From Ceratorhiza oryzae-sativae (taxonomy: Eukaryota; Basidiomycota; Agaricomycetes; Cantharellales; Ceratobasidiaceae): 64,000 nt of DNA. The stretch is taken from contig JARWMV010000233.1 of NCBI GenBank assembly GCA_030998015.1, positions 806,001 through 870,000 on the forward strand. Reading direction: 5' to 3'. Under the pieces are notes generated by a model that had not been told where the DNA came from, ran no database searches, and worked only from the letters and a program-made list of their open reading frames with translations. A program made the translations under genes and the position numbers. Below, piece after piece: positions 34,528 through 45,280 of the stretch; position 1 is the first letter of the stretch, and each line of letters starts with the position of its first letter.

Positions 34528-36019
34528 ATGTACCGAGTATCTGCTCTGAGGATCTCAAGGGCTGCAGTCCGCATTGAGAAGGTGCGGTATCAAATATATG
34601 AATTTAATTCCTGTGCTGAAATATTGCATGCCTATCCAGCGTGGGTTTGCTGATTTGACAGTCCTGCCTACGCGAAAGCCTATCATTGCGTATGGTCCAG
34701 CTGGTCGCAGCGCCGTTAGCGGACACGTTGCAACAGTGTTTGGATGCACAGGTTTTCTGGGAAGATACCTCGTTTCTAAGCTCGGTGAGTTCCACACAAA
34801 ACTGTTCTACCAATTGGTTAACCTTGATTGGTTGCATTGTGCTAGCTAAGGCGGGAACTCAAGTTGTGATCCCCTATCGTGATGAAGATGAGAAACGTCA
34901 CCTGAAAGTGCTAGGGGATCTCGGACAGATTGTTCCTCTTGTGAGTTGGCATCTTCCCAGCTATCCCTGTGCCAATTCAATTTCGTTGGACATAGGAATG
35001 GGATCTCCGACACGAGGATCAGATCGCGGAATGCATGAAGCATTCTGATATTGTTTACAATCTAGTGGGCCGAGACTATGAGACCAAGTGAGCGCCTGCC
35101 TTATCGCCTTTTTATCCATATCGACACCTATCAGAAACTTTGACTATACTTCAGTCAACGTTACTGGCGCAGAGACGATCGCCAGCATTGCAGCTGAGCT
35201 ACAAGTCCCTCGCCTTGTGCACGTTTCCCATTTGAATGCCTCGCACAAGTCTGAGTCCGAGTTCTATCGCACCAAAGCCGAGGGGGAGGATGTCGTTCGT
35301 GCGGCATATCCCGATGCAACAATCGTTCGTCCCGGACCCATGTTTGGACACGAGGATAAATTGTTGAACTCTATGGCGGTCTGGCCCGCGCTTTGGTTGT
35401 TGAACCATGCCGAGACGAAAATCCGGCCCGTGCATGTCAGTTGCAATCCCGCATGGTCACTGAAATGCTAATCGCCGCGTGCATAGGTTCTAGACGTAGC
35501 CCAGGCTCTCGCTAACCTCATCTCTATGCCTGCTTCGGGCCAGACATTGAATCTTCCCGGGCCCGCATACCACACGTACGAAACGATGCTCGATCTTGTT
35601 TCGGCAGTTACCTGCTCCGCACCCACGCGTGCAGTGACAATTCCCAAGCCGATTGCTCTACTCCTTTCACGCGCGGCCCAGGTTGTATGGTGGCCCGCGT
35701 TGAGCCCGGATGAAGTCATCCGCCGATACATCAACGATTCTGACGTCCCCGGAGACTGGGATAGTATTGGCGTTATTCCAGAAGAGGTCGAAGGACTCGC
35801 AATCACGTATCTGAGGCGCTATCGTTCTGGGTGAGTAGCATCCATGGCTAATCATTAGGTTAAATGCGCCCGTACTCAATGAGCTGACCACGTTGATCCA
35901 GTGTCAATTTCGCTCGTCCGGTACAACTTCCTGCCACGCGGCCATCGGTGGTGAGTAATAATTTCCTTCGCTTGATGCTCCATCCCTGTGCTGAAAAACA
36001 ACTTTAGTCCCCTAGATGA
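34528..36019 (+). CDS. NADH:ubiquinone oxidoreductase 39/40-kDa subunit (NDUFA9/NUO-40 type)
   Basis: Complex I accessory subunit of the short-chain dehydrogenase fold. The ATG at 34528 opens a mitochondrial presequence (MYRVSALRISRAAVRIEK|RGFADL). The NADPH-binding motif follows (VATVFGCTGFLGRYLVSKL), then AKAGTQVVIPYRDEDEKRH, EWDLRHEDQIAECMKHSDIV, YNLVGRDYETKNFDYTSVNV, VPRLVHVSHLNASHKSESE, FYRTKAEGEDVVR, TIVRPGPMFGHEDKLLNSM and a C-terminal substrate region (LNLPGPAYHTYETMLDLV). The stop is TGA at 36017-36019 after RPSVSPR. Seven or so short introns; joins are in frame. It directly follows SAS10 on the same strand. Confidence 0.92.
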
Positions 36020-36414
36020 GCTTTTCCATTACCTATCTGGAAGATTCTCGTCTATCCTGCCCCTTTGCAATTGGATATGATAATCTAAAATAAAATAAAA
36101 TAAAAACCACGTTTGCACATCGAATTGCAAGGCGGTCGAGAGTTGAATAACCGTGTCCACAACGGAGATAAGGATTAAAACCAGGCACTGCGTAAACCCC
36201 GGCTGCAGTATGATGAAATCGAGATGTGCTGTTAGTAGCACCCTGACCCAATCTGCCCTGAATTATAACGAGATTCGCGCTGAAATGCGCTCACACGGTC
36301 GCGCATCGGATAGCGTGGAGACTTGAAAATAACCCTTCAAGCCCTCGGAGTCGAAGTTGGCGCCCAGGATCGAGGCTGAAGGTCACGTGGACTGGGACTT
36401 TAACTTTTTACGCC
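36020..36414. other. Intergenic spacer before the mitoribosomal gene
   Basis: 0.4 kb with an AAATA-repeat tract on the + strand near 36085-36105 and a GTCACGTG motif at 36382-36389, about 25 bp before the next ATG. No gene. Confidence 0.5.
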
Positions 36415-36951
36415 ATGAACCTGCTCTCCCGAACACGCTTGATAGGAAATATTTTGTCGGCAGTGCGCACATATGCTGTATCTCGTCCAAATCCACGACC
36501 CAAAGACCCTGTACTCAAGTCTCCAAACGCAAAAGTCCAACAAATCACGCCTGATGTTACCTTTATCTATAACCCTCCCTCTTCGGTGCCTACACCCTAC
36601 TCTCTGACAACCGCACCTGCATCTCCCCTGCTTGTCAAACGAGGCACTGGAAATAGTGAAGTGCCCTTGCCCCCCGAGCTCCGCCCGGCGAAACCAACAA
36701 CCGGCTCTAAACTCTCTCAAGCGCAAATCGAAGAGATTAGGCAGCTGCGATATGCGGACCCAAAAACCAACTCCTGCCAAGCCCTGGCACGCCGGTTCGG
36801 CTGCTCGCCGCTTTTCGTAAGCATGGCCGCTCCGTTGAAGAAGGAAGAACGCGAGGAATTGGCCAAGGAACAAAAGGCGCTACAAGAGAAGTGGGGTGAG
36901 CGGAAAAAATTGACTCGAGCGATTAGGAGGAAGAGAAGGGAATATTGGTGA
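36415..36951 (+). CDS. MRPL20: Mitochondrial large-subunit ribosomal protein L20 (mL58, fungal MRPL20)
   Basis: Single-exon gene of 178 codons, an exception in this intron-rich window. The Arg/Ser-rich N-terminus (MNLLSRTRLIGNILSAVRTY) is a presequence. The conserved fungal MRP-L20 core follows: PDVTFIYNPPSSVPTPYSLT, LPPELRPAKPTTGSKLS, IEEIRQLRYADPKTNSCQAL, ARRFGCSPLFVSMAAPL and a Lys/Arg/Glu-rich tail ending RRKRREYW. The stop is TGA at 36949-36951. The product is a structural component of the fungal mitoribosome near the polypeptide exit region. Confidence 0.88.
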   Translation: MNLLSRTRLIGNILSAVRTYAVSRPNPRPKDPVLKSPNAKVQQITPDVTFIYNPPSSVPTPYSLTTAPASPLLVKRGTGNSEVPLPPELRPAKPTTGSKLSQAQIEEIRQLRYADPKTNSCQALARRFGCSPLFVSMAAPLKKEEREELAKEQKALQEKWGERKKLTRAIRRKRREYW

Positions 36952-39531
36952 CGTGTTTCGGTATTTTGGGTGCGTCCCCAAACTTTTAACGAGGGCGTAG
37001 AATATTCATCTGCCTTCGCTGAATTCTCTAGACGCAGCCTTGATCGATCCAGATGGTTTAGCAAGCAAATCCATTTGTAAAGATGGCTATCTGGTAGCTT
37101 TCTTGCATCGATCAGCGTCATTGTGCTACCCTTGTCCGTCTGGCTAAACTTTGCCGCAACTCTCTCTCTCCACGTTGTAAAATGTTGTGGATCCGCTTCC
37201 GTACCTACGCATATAGCATAGTATATAACTCAATTCTGAACCCTTCCCGGTACGAGATCCGTATTTCTGAAGATCTTATACATTGCGGCCGAGTGGATTT
37301 ACACTGACCCTGTCACGTGACAAGTGCGGCGCTTATTAGCAGTAATCATACCAATAGGACATGTGGAGTAGATGTGGAGCAAAAGCCGTCTGACAACACC
37401 AGCGTGGTTCATAGCGGAATCTCGAGATGAATGATACTCGATCAAATCGCCATCGGGCCAACCTGATAGTTCATCACACAAACGGATATGGTTATATTAT
37501 GATCCAACCGGCTTTCCTGACATCTAGATTTACAGCGTTCGACGATCCCACCCTCCTCGAAAGCCCTAGGTCGATCGCCACCCGGAGCCATTAGTTAGGA
37601 AATTATAAGAAGGAACCGATCAGTAAATACACTGATTTTTATCGCGGGATCATCGGAGACGCTGTGCGGGCTACTCGGCCTTGTCAGAACAAGGGAGGCG
37701 GATAGCCTGAACATATGCTAGCTCGTGGACGGTTAATCTAGGCCGAGCTCCTTGCTGCGTTGGTCTCAGGACCACCGGGGCCGAGGGACAGATAGAAATC
37801 GGAAGCTGTCAACTGGGTGGCACTGGTAGAATAGATGAACCATTTTTTTCAGCTCCCGGAGCCGTAAATGCGCCGGAATAACCATTCTCTAATGATTGCC
37901 AAATAAACATTGTTTCATCTCAATACAATTGGATTTTTGCGCTGATGGAGAGGGAGTGCCCTAAGACTATTCCGAGCCGGTAAATTCCCCGTCATGGCTT
38001 CAATGGTTCGTTGGTGCGAGGCTAACTGCAAAAGCTTATGCCTGCCCCATAACCCCGATATAGGTGCTTAGGGCAGGCGACTGAAACGAGTCGCACCACA
38101 AGATTTCAGCTCGGTCAGCAGCTGACAGTAGACCGTCTTTTATCGGTGATATTGTTCCTGGATTGCGAGATTGGACTGCCTTGAGGCTGGGCTCGACGGT
38201 ACGCCGACCAAATGCCGCGGAGGGAGGCCATATGCACTAGCGTGCTAAAGAACCTACTGGTCCCGAGCCGCGGCCCCACATCTCTCGATCTTGCGGGTCG
38301 TTTCGATGGGCGGAACGTGCATAATAGTAAACCCGGGTGAGTCCTGTATGCGTATAGGTATGTGCGCGCACTGTGAAGAACTAGAGACAGCAAATGGACC
38401 CCAGCCATGGCTGTGATCTGCGGCGGCGCCGCATGGTCAACCAGGGAAATGCGGGTCAACAGTCCCGAGCAGGATGCTGACAGCAGTCTCGGGACCGCCT
38501 TGCCAGGAAGAGAGGTTGGTGGGAAAAGCAAAAAAGCCGGAGGACTGTCAGATTTTCGGAACGCAACTCCGGCTTGGTCGCTAAGCGCAAGGCAAAGAAC
38601 CAGCTCCACGACCTGCAATCTATCAGCTAACGCCCTTCGGTACACACTCCACCGCGCCCTCTTCCGGCTCTGCACGACAAGCGTGAGCGACCGGATAGGT
38701 CGGAGCCCGTTGTTTCAGCCCTGTGCAGGACCAGTCTCGCTCGCACACGAGTCCGCTGCCAGCGCTGAAGTTCATGGGGACAGCGGTCTTGGGCTTGGAC
38801 ACATCCCCGACCGCCCCGTTGGCAAAGAACGAGTACCCGGAAATCAGCAACTCGCCGTCAGCTGATATATCAAGCCGAGAGGGCCCAAGCTCCAGGACTG
38901 TGGGCGAGCCACGCACAAGTGAGTAAACACGGTCCCTCATTTGTGTATCAGAGAAAAAAAAAAGCGGGTCCGCGAGTCGAGTGATCGATCAATCCAGTGG
39001 CCTTCGAGTTTCGTCGGTTTCATAACACCGTCTGTGGCACGCTGGACTCTGCCTTCGCCCCCCACTCCACCCCGGACCACATCCGCATCCGCACCCGGTC
39101 GCCGCCTGTGAGAGCGCGCACCCGGGGCCGTGTATAACTTGCGCCTGTACTCCGCTGTGCCCTTTCCCCTTTTTCCGTTTCTTGGAATGAGCCCAGTTGG
39201 ACACACGCACTGACGTACTCGCCCCACTCTCCACCTGCTGTTATTTCGGCCCCGAACATCTCTGACGTACTTGTTCTGACGAACCGGCCTTGGTTCTATC
39301 TATTTGTCGAACATCGCATCTGGACCATCTCTGACGTCATTCTGCATCGAAAACACTGATACTTGACGGTGTACGCGCGCCTAAACCACTCTGCGTCCGA
39401 TTCTACCAGTCGCAACGGGGCCTGTGCAACACACTCCTCCTCCTCGACGGCCGCATCCTTACCGGCGTCCGTCGGCCAGAACATCTCCTCAACCCACCCG
39501 CCAGCGAGTTCGCCCCAGACCGTTCGGCCCA
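36952..39531. other. 2.6-kb gene-poor region upstream of the transcription factor
   Basis: The largest gap in the window apart from the repeats. Open frames here (for instance a 186-codon one on the minus strand at 38115-38675) have no recognisable domain and no flanking splice structure. It holds a 12-bp perfect palindrome TGTCACGTGACA at 37311-37322. It probably includes a long promoter and leader of the regulator; a non-coding RNA or decayed gene is possible. Confidence 0.4.
37311..37322. promoter_or_regulatory. 12-bp palindromic E-box TGTCACGTGACA
   Basis: Perfect palindrome with a CACGTG core in the intergenic region after MRPL20. It matches the extended bHLH site GTCACGTGAC. No binding evidence beyond sequence. 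Confidence 0.4.
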
Positions 39532-42500
39532 ATGTCTCAGTCCAAAACGCGATCCCGTTCCGGTTCTGAGTCTGGCGCAAGCATGGATTCCCCCAGAGTT
39601 CGTTTACGCCGCTCAAGGTCACGTGACGACACTCTAGATCTTGCTGTGAGGGGCGAGTCTTCCCAGCACCCAGAACGAACCACAGACGGCGCACACGATC
39701 AGTTGTCGGCAGCCGACGGTTCGGGATCACGTTCTCCCAGCCGCCGCAACAGGCCCAGAAAGAGACGACGTCGACAGCGTGGCCGCCGGCGGTCCCAGAG
39801 ACAAGTGCGCTGGTAGCGCCAAACTATGCGCCGCCGCGAAAGCAGAATGTAGCCTGTGATGCTTGTAGGAACCGCAAGGTCAAGTGTGTGAGGAACCCAG
39901 GATCAGACAAGGTGAGCTGCTTGCTAGACGTTTATGTTCCCGTCGGACTCTGTCTCCTGTCGTAAACCGGTGCCACAATTTCTGCCTGGGTTCTTTCCAT
40001 CAGTCAGGACACGTGCAAGGTACTTTTTCGTCCAACGCTTCCGCTGTTTGGCGACATAATTGCCAGTCGTCAGCCCCCTGACCTGTTGCTATTTTGCGGC
40101 ACGATACCCCTTCCGCGAATGAAACACTTTTATTACCCGCTCCCGGAGCACCCCGCGACGCAGACCAACGGGCTAATCACCCTATTACTCGCTTCCACTC
40201 ATGCCCTGGTACTTCCTCATTCAGCGCAGGCTCCTGGTTGGAATCGTGGGCACCCCCTTGAAACCCCTTGCTTATGCTTAAACCTCACGTGTATATCTTT
40301 TTTATCGCCCCAACCATGCACTATATCCGATCTAGTAGAGCGAGTCACTGATGTTACTTGCATCATATAGTGTCAGCATTGTATAGGGAAGAACTTCCCA
40401 TGCACGTATGTCATTTTGCGCTCAGTCGCTCAGCTCGGGTCCTGACGTCAGCCCCTATCATCCATCCTTTCCCCGATTTACGTGGGTTCAGAAATCTGAT
40501 CCAGCAGGCAACATCCGAAAAAAAGCGCCACCTAACTGGCGTGAGGCGAAGTTTCCGCCCAATAACAGGAGACCCCAAGTGAGTTTATTGCACCACTTTC
40601 ATATCCATTCCTCCTCTGTATTCCTGCTGCGCTCTAAATGTCGCCTTTCATCCTTACTACTAGCATGCCCACACCCGGTCCAGGGGTGATGAACAATCTT
40701 TCTTCTGGGAGCCCTCGAGGAAGTGGAGGGTATGCTGCTGCAGGGTTTCCAGGTGCTGGACCGGGCGGCCGAATGTCAACTACTAGTTTTTTGAGCTATA
40801 TTTTCGCACCCTCACGCGAAGACGCCTACAATTCTGGGCCATATCCTGAGGATTGGGGGGTCATGGGAACCAAGCTCGAGAATGAAGCGTTTCGCACCGA
40901 GTGAGGGACTTGATTCACCCAATAGGGTAGTTTTACTAACTACGCTGAACGATCGGTGTCTCGTTCTGTGGTGTTCGGCATACATTCTCTTCTAGGTTCG
41001 CTCTCGACTTGATCGACGTGTACTTCCAAATCTGCCACACTCGGCTCCCCATACTAGACCCCCACAACTTCCGTTCGTAGTTGCCAGAGAAGCTGTCATG
41101 AATGACGGTGTCTGACATTGCAATAGGCACGCGCTTTAAATACTCCCTTCCCCAGGCTCCCCTTCCTCCCCCCCTTCCGGCGCGCGATCTCGAACCACTT
41201 CCCCTAGGACTTGTAGCTGCTGTGCTGGCATGGGGGGCAAAGTTTAGTGGTAATTATCCTGCCCCCTTAGTTGTAAAGGGCTTGGCTGAAACACTTCCAA
41301 CCGTTCGACCACTTAAACAGAACATCCCATCATCGTCCATGACCGACAGAGTAATAAAGACAAATCCTCGGTGCTCGCCCGCTCCCTCGTCAGGAAAGCT
41401 CGCGAGGTTGCCGAGGCAGACCGCGTTTTCCGGATAGCTACACCCGAAAACGTGTTCATTTGCTTGCTACTCGAACCACTGCAAAGTCGTTAGTACATGC
41501 TTCCCGAACCAATTTGTCCGGCTTGGCTCATGGCTTGTCAGAGTTGCCCAACGACCCCGACGGCTTTCACGGCTTCTGGCTGAATTCTGGGATACGGCAT
41601 ATGCTTGAGCTCCGTGTTAATTATAGGGTTGGAACTATTGCAACCAACGACTCGCAGGGAGCGTCGATTGTAATAAGCTATTTGTGTATTTCCTGGCCTT
41701 GAGCTCACATGTGTTCCCAGGTCATGTCGTGGTGGATGGCTTGCTTAGCGGATGGTTTCAGCTCTGCTTACTTCCGAACTAAGCCTATATTGTATGTTGC
41801 CATGTGTAATTTTGGTTCAGCCACTCACATGTGCTCTTTATCAGGGACGACGACGATTACAACATCCAAGCTCTCTCCAACAGCACGTTTCTCGCTTCGT
41901 CGGAGACCCTCGGGATTGGCACGCCCGCCGAGGTTAGTCGGCTATTTTCAAATGTCTTGCCCTACTGATGATTTTTGCGTGCTTCTTTAGTTCGTTGTAT
42001 GTACCCCCGTAAATATTGTTTTGTATGACTTACAGGTAACACTATATCTTAGACATGGTATTCTGCTTTACACATCTTGGCATGCGAAGTTCGGCGCATG
42101 TCACGACTCCTTTGGACGCCATCAGTGGCAACTGAGGGCGTGCCAGCGAAAACAATCCAAGACGTCCTGAGCCGTTTAAACCGATGGCGGGACGGTTACC
42201 TCAACGCGGTCGGAGTTCCAAGCAATTTCGAAGCCGACTGGAATTTTGTGGCTGCTGTTTCCGCCTGTACGTCCGAGTTAGACACATATCAGGGCTAGCA
42301 TCGCTAACCGAGATAACTACAGGCTCGAGCGATGCTTCTTTCCATGTTATGTTTATCATACTGTAAGCGAGGATGCGTGGGCTTGCTGGGGCACACCTCT
42401 GATCCAATTTTACGCCTATCTTAGCCACCAAGCTGTGGAAGATTATGGTATTCGGGACCTCCAGCGTGGGTCTGATCCCTCGGGAATGAATGCCGATATC

Positions 42501-43150
42501 GAGTCATTGCAGGCTAGCCTTGCAGGTGAGGCCATGCATAGCGCACTACGTATTGCCGCTTTGGTGAGCCTTCGTGATCGTCACCTATTGGTCATTGAAT
42601 CGACTGCAACTGTTTATAGACTGGCGTGCTTACCACTAACGGATATCTTCGCCTCGACCCTAACGTGCTCCACTACAGCACGTATGCTGCGGGCCTACTT
42701 CTAGCCCGCCAGGGGCGCCCAGAGGCCGTGAATTGCATCACCGGTCTTAGACAATACGCGTTTGTACGAGAAGCGCATACACAAGCAGATGAGCTTGAGA
42801 ATATCTTAGCGAGCTTCAATCGAGAGCGCACGCAGCGGGAACAAGGGGATGACAGGCACAGTGCTCCTTCCCCTTCGAGTTATAGCCGGCTGGTCAGCCG
42901 CCTTTTGCCGCTGGACTGCCAGCCGTGTCGATGCATCACCCATCCCATGGTTCGGTTATGACTTATGGCGGAGCTGAGGTATGTTGGGTAACCCACTCTA
43001 GACCAACACGTTTTATGGACATGTTCTATCGCGTTGCTTCTGCAGGTATCCGGTCCGCAGTACGGCATGTACGAGTCCATCAATAACATCCCTGCCGACC
43101 AAGCATCTCCTCACGACGCCCAGTACAATACTTTTTCGTCTCGCCGTTGA
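39532..43150 (+). CDS. Zn(II)2Cys6 fungal transcription factor with MHR-type middle domain
   Basis: From the ATG at 39532 an Arg/Ser-rich exon (MSQSKTRSRSGSESGAS) ends at 39645 (donor GCT|GTGAGG) and joins PPQQAQKETTS at 39741. Zinc cluster half 1 is CDACRNRKVKC. A 458-nt intron follows, then half 2, CQHCIGKNFPC, and the linker QQATSEKKR. The regulatory middle region is ALDLIDVYFQICHTRLPILD, FRTRFKYSL, AVLAWGAKFSEHPIIVHDRQ, LVRKAREVAEADRVFRIATP, DPDGFHGFWLNSGIRHMLEL, SWWMACLADGFSSAYFRTKP and WYSALHILACEVRRMSRLLW. About 13 introns. A 6-nt exon (41991-41996) adds Phe-Val before TWYSAL. Near 42886 one base seems missing (SSYS to AGQPPFAAGLPAVSMHHP), and the last exon ends TFSSRR with TGA at 43148-43150. 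Target genes unknown; the neighbouring beta-oxidation/glyoxylate pair is a candidate by position only. Confidence 0.8.
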
Positions 43151-43651
43151 TTTTACTCACATAGCTATGTCCACTTTTCACATCTGTCTCGATTATCTAT
43201 TCTCCCCCAACATCACCTAAGTTTGAACATCAACCCACTCTGTTTTTACGTTCCGGGCATTTGGTGCACGATCAACTGTTTGTCTACATCACCTGGGTCA
43301 TTTTTCTTGCCCAACGTATTGTACAAGCGGTCTCTGCTAGTATAGACAAGTCTCGCTGGTTGTCGCTGTTTGAAGTCATTGAACCTTGTTTGCTTACTTG
43401 TTGAAATTGGCATACAAGTGAAGCCGGTGGAATAGTTAATGTAGTGGTTTCCACCACCTCAATCAGCTTGAGAATGTCTCCTCCCGCGCGTTCATCGCAT
43501 CCGTAGACTGGCCACAAAACGGTACGGAGCGAGAGCAAATCTCCATTGATCAAAGCTTGTTTCGTTGGTGGTGTTCATCGCCTGATTGACCGATGCACCA
43601 ACCGCCGTCGATCTAAGTACACAGGAAAAGGACAGGAATGATGGCAGCGTG
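43151..43651. other. Convergent 3' intergenic region
   Basis: 0.5 kb between the 3' ends of the transcription factor (+) and the dehydrogenase (-). No gene or RNA recognised. Confidence 0.55.
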
Positions 43652-45280
43652 CTAGTATGTAAAAAACCCTTCGCCACTTTTTCTGCCGAGTTTTCCTTCC
43701 TTTACTTTATCTTCCAAAGTCTTGATCGGCTTGACTAGCTCTGGAGACAGCGCCCCCTTTTCGCGCCAACCGTCCATGATGTGCTGGCCTAGCGGATCCA
43801 GTTAAGGGTGGGTGAACTCACCGAGAGTTTGGTACAAGAAACAAGCTTACAAGTATCCAACCCGACAAAATCAGTAAGCTGAATCGGCCCCATCGCTGTG
43901 ACATATTTCGTCAATCAGATGCTTGTCATTCAGCTACCAAAAGTCAGGCTCACGATAACCTGGAGAATTAGGGTTAGGTTAGGCCAAGACGCCGGATGGG
44001 ATCCGGTACATACCGGCGCCCAGCTTCATTGCAGTATCAATGTCTTCGGCGGTTGCATCGCCACGCTCCAACATGCGCACGGCCTCGAGCATATATGGTA
44101 CGAGACTTGACGAGATGTAAGCAAGTGCAATAGCATACGTCAACTCGTTCTCACAGGCGGTTCACGATAAACCTAAGGCTTTTATTAATATAAAAGAGAG
44201 TGGAATTCCTGCGAAACGCACCCTGGAGTATCTTTGCACCCAACGCTTGTCTTCTTCATCCGCTTGCAAACGTCCAAGAGTGCTGCATTGGTAGCATCGG
44301 ACGTATTCGAGGTTCGGATCACCTCGACTAGTTTCATTTGAGGACTAGAGCCCCGCGTCAAGTTTGTTCTGGATGATCAAGGTAGAATATACTAACACGG
44401 CTAGTATGCGCATAGCATAAGATGAGTATCGTAGAACCCTCTTTTAAGATTAAACTCACGATTAAAGAAATGGAGACCCCCGAATCTAATCGAGTAAAGT
44501 CAACTGGGTGTTTCATCAAGCGAACCAGAGCGAGCGACATACGCGGCACGTCGAGCCGAACTCGTGCTTTCCGCGATTTCTGACACGCTGAGGCTGCTCG
44601 TATTTGTAGCGAATATGCAGTCTTTGGGGGCATAGCTGTCTAGTGAAGCAAACAGCTTCCGCTTAACCTCTAGGTTTTCAACGATAGCTTCAACCGCGAG
44701 ATCCGCCTCTTTGACCGCCGCTTCTGCGTCTGTGGTTGTAGAAATCGCCGCCATCACTCCATCGATAAAGGACTTTTGCTGTTCAGGCGAGTCTGGTGTG
44801 CTTTTTTGGCAATTCGTGCTAGCGAAGTCTTGATTATCTTGACGCCGTTTTCGAGCGCTTGTGGGGTAACATCACACAAGGTGACCTGCATACTCCTTCA
44901 GCTGCTTGAGTTAGATAATGGTATATGCATACCCTGAATCCGTTTTGAGCAGCAACTTGGGCAATGCCGGCACCTGTGGCATGGCCATGAGGAAATGACC
45001 GTGGCGTCTATGTTCTCGACGCACCCATCAGACCAGCACCAAAGCAAGTCACATTGTTGATCTCCTTGAATCGCGGCTTGGGGGATGGCATTGGGCAAGC
45101 GAAAGGTCCTGTATCGGTGGAAGCCGACTGAGAGGACGGTCCAGCTGAAGTTGACATGTTCTTGTTGGCAAGATGGCCAGCTGTCTGAGCGAGACGGGCG
45201 ACAGCAGATGCAGCAGGTGGCGAGCGAGGTGGCATTTGCACTAGTCGAGCGCGAGGCAAGCGGACCAGGTGGCGCAGCAT
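43652..45280 (-). CDS. 3-hydroxyacyl-CoA (3-hydroxybutyryl-CoA) dehydrogenase, mitochondrial, with micro-exons
   Basis: NAD-dependent oxidation step of fatty-acid beta-oxidation. ATG 45278-45280 opens a presequence (MLRHLVRLPRARLVQMPPRS). Then come the Rossmann motif FGAGLMGAGIAQVAAQNG, VTLCDVTPQALENGVKIIK, DAEAAVKEADLAVEAIVENL, CIFATNTSSLSVSEIAEST, GGLHFFNPVPQMKLVEVIR (catalytic His with its partners), DTPGFIVNRLLVPYMLEAV, AMKLGAGYPMGPIQLTDFVG and the tail GRKSGEGFFTY. The stop is TAG at 43652-43654. NPVP is completed only by a 4-nt exon (44397-44400) and GYP only by a 6-nt exon (43954-43959); another exon is 18 nt. A T6 run at 44802-44807 is one base short for IAKK to continue into STPDSPEQQKSF, probably a sequence error. 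Diverges from isocitrate lyase. Confidence 0.9.
43954..43959 (-). other. 6-nt micro-exon of the hydroxyacyl-CoA dehydrogenase gene
   Basis: GTTATC flanked by CCAG and GTGAGC. Joined to the exon ending at 44014 (...GGC GCC G) and the one starting at 43895 (CG ATG GGG), it gives G-A-G-Y-P-M-G-P-I-Q, the conserved family motif. The flanking introns are 54 and 58 nt. Confidence 0.8.
44397..44400 (-). other. 4-nt micro-exon of the hydroxyacyl-CoA dehydrogenase gene
   Basis: CCGT flanked by CTAG and GTTAGT. The upstream exon ends AAT C at 44460 and the downstream exon begins T CCT CAA ATG at 44344. Together they read N-P-V-P-Q-M-K-L, the expected continuation of HFFN. The flanking introns are 59 and 52 nt. 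No other splice choice I found keeps the frame and the motif. Confidence 0.82.

Noticed and set aside
38115..38675. 186-codon open frame on the minus strand upstream of the transcription factor
   Set aside because: No domain and no supporting introns; may be chance in a GC-rich spacer.
39646..39740. Apparent frameshift between the Arg/Ser-rich start and the zinc cluster of the regulator
   Set aside because: Resolved by a 95-nt intron with a good GTGAGG donor and CTCCCAG acceptor that joins both frames in phase.
43968..43983. Telomere-like TTAGGGTTAGGTTAGG on the + strand
   Set aside because: It lies inside a short intron of the dehydrogenase gene; on the coding strand it reads CCTAACCTAACCCTAA just before the acceptor, which is better explained by repeated CTAAC branch-point motifs.
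44802..44807. Premature stop in the dehydrogenase as evidence of a pseudogene
   Set aside because: Only one base in a T6/A6 run is missing, all motifs and splice sites on both sides are intact, and similar losses occur in essential genes nearby, so a sequence error is more likely.
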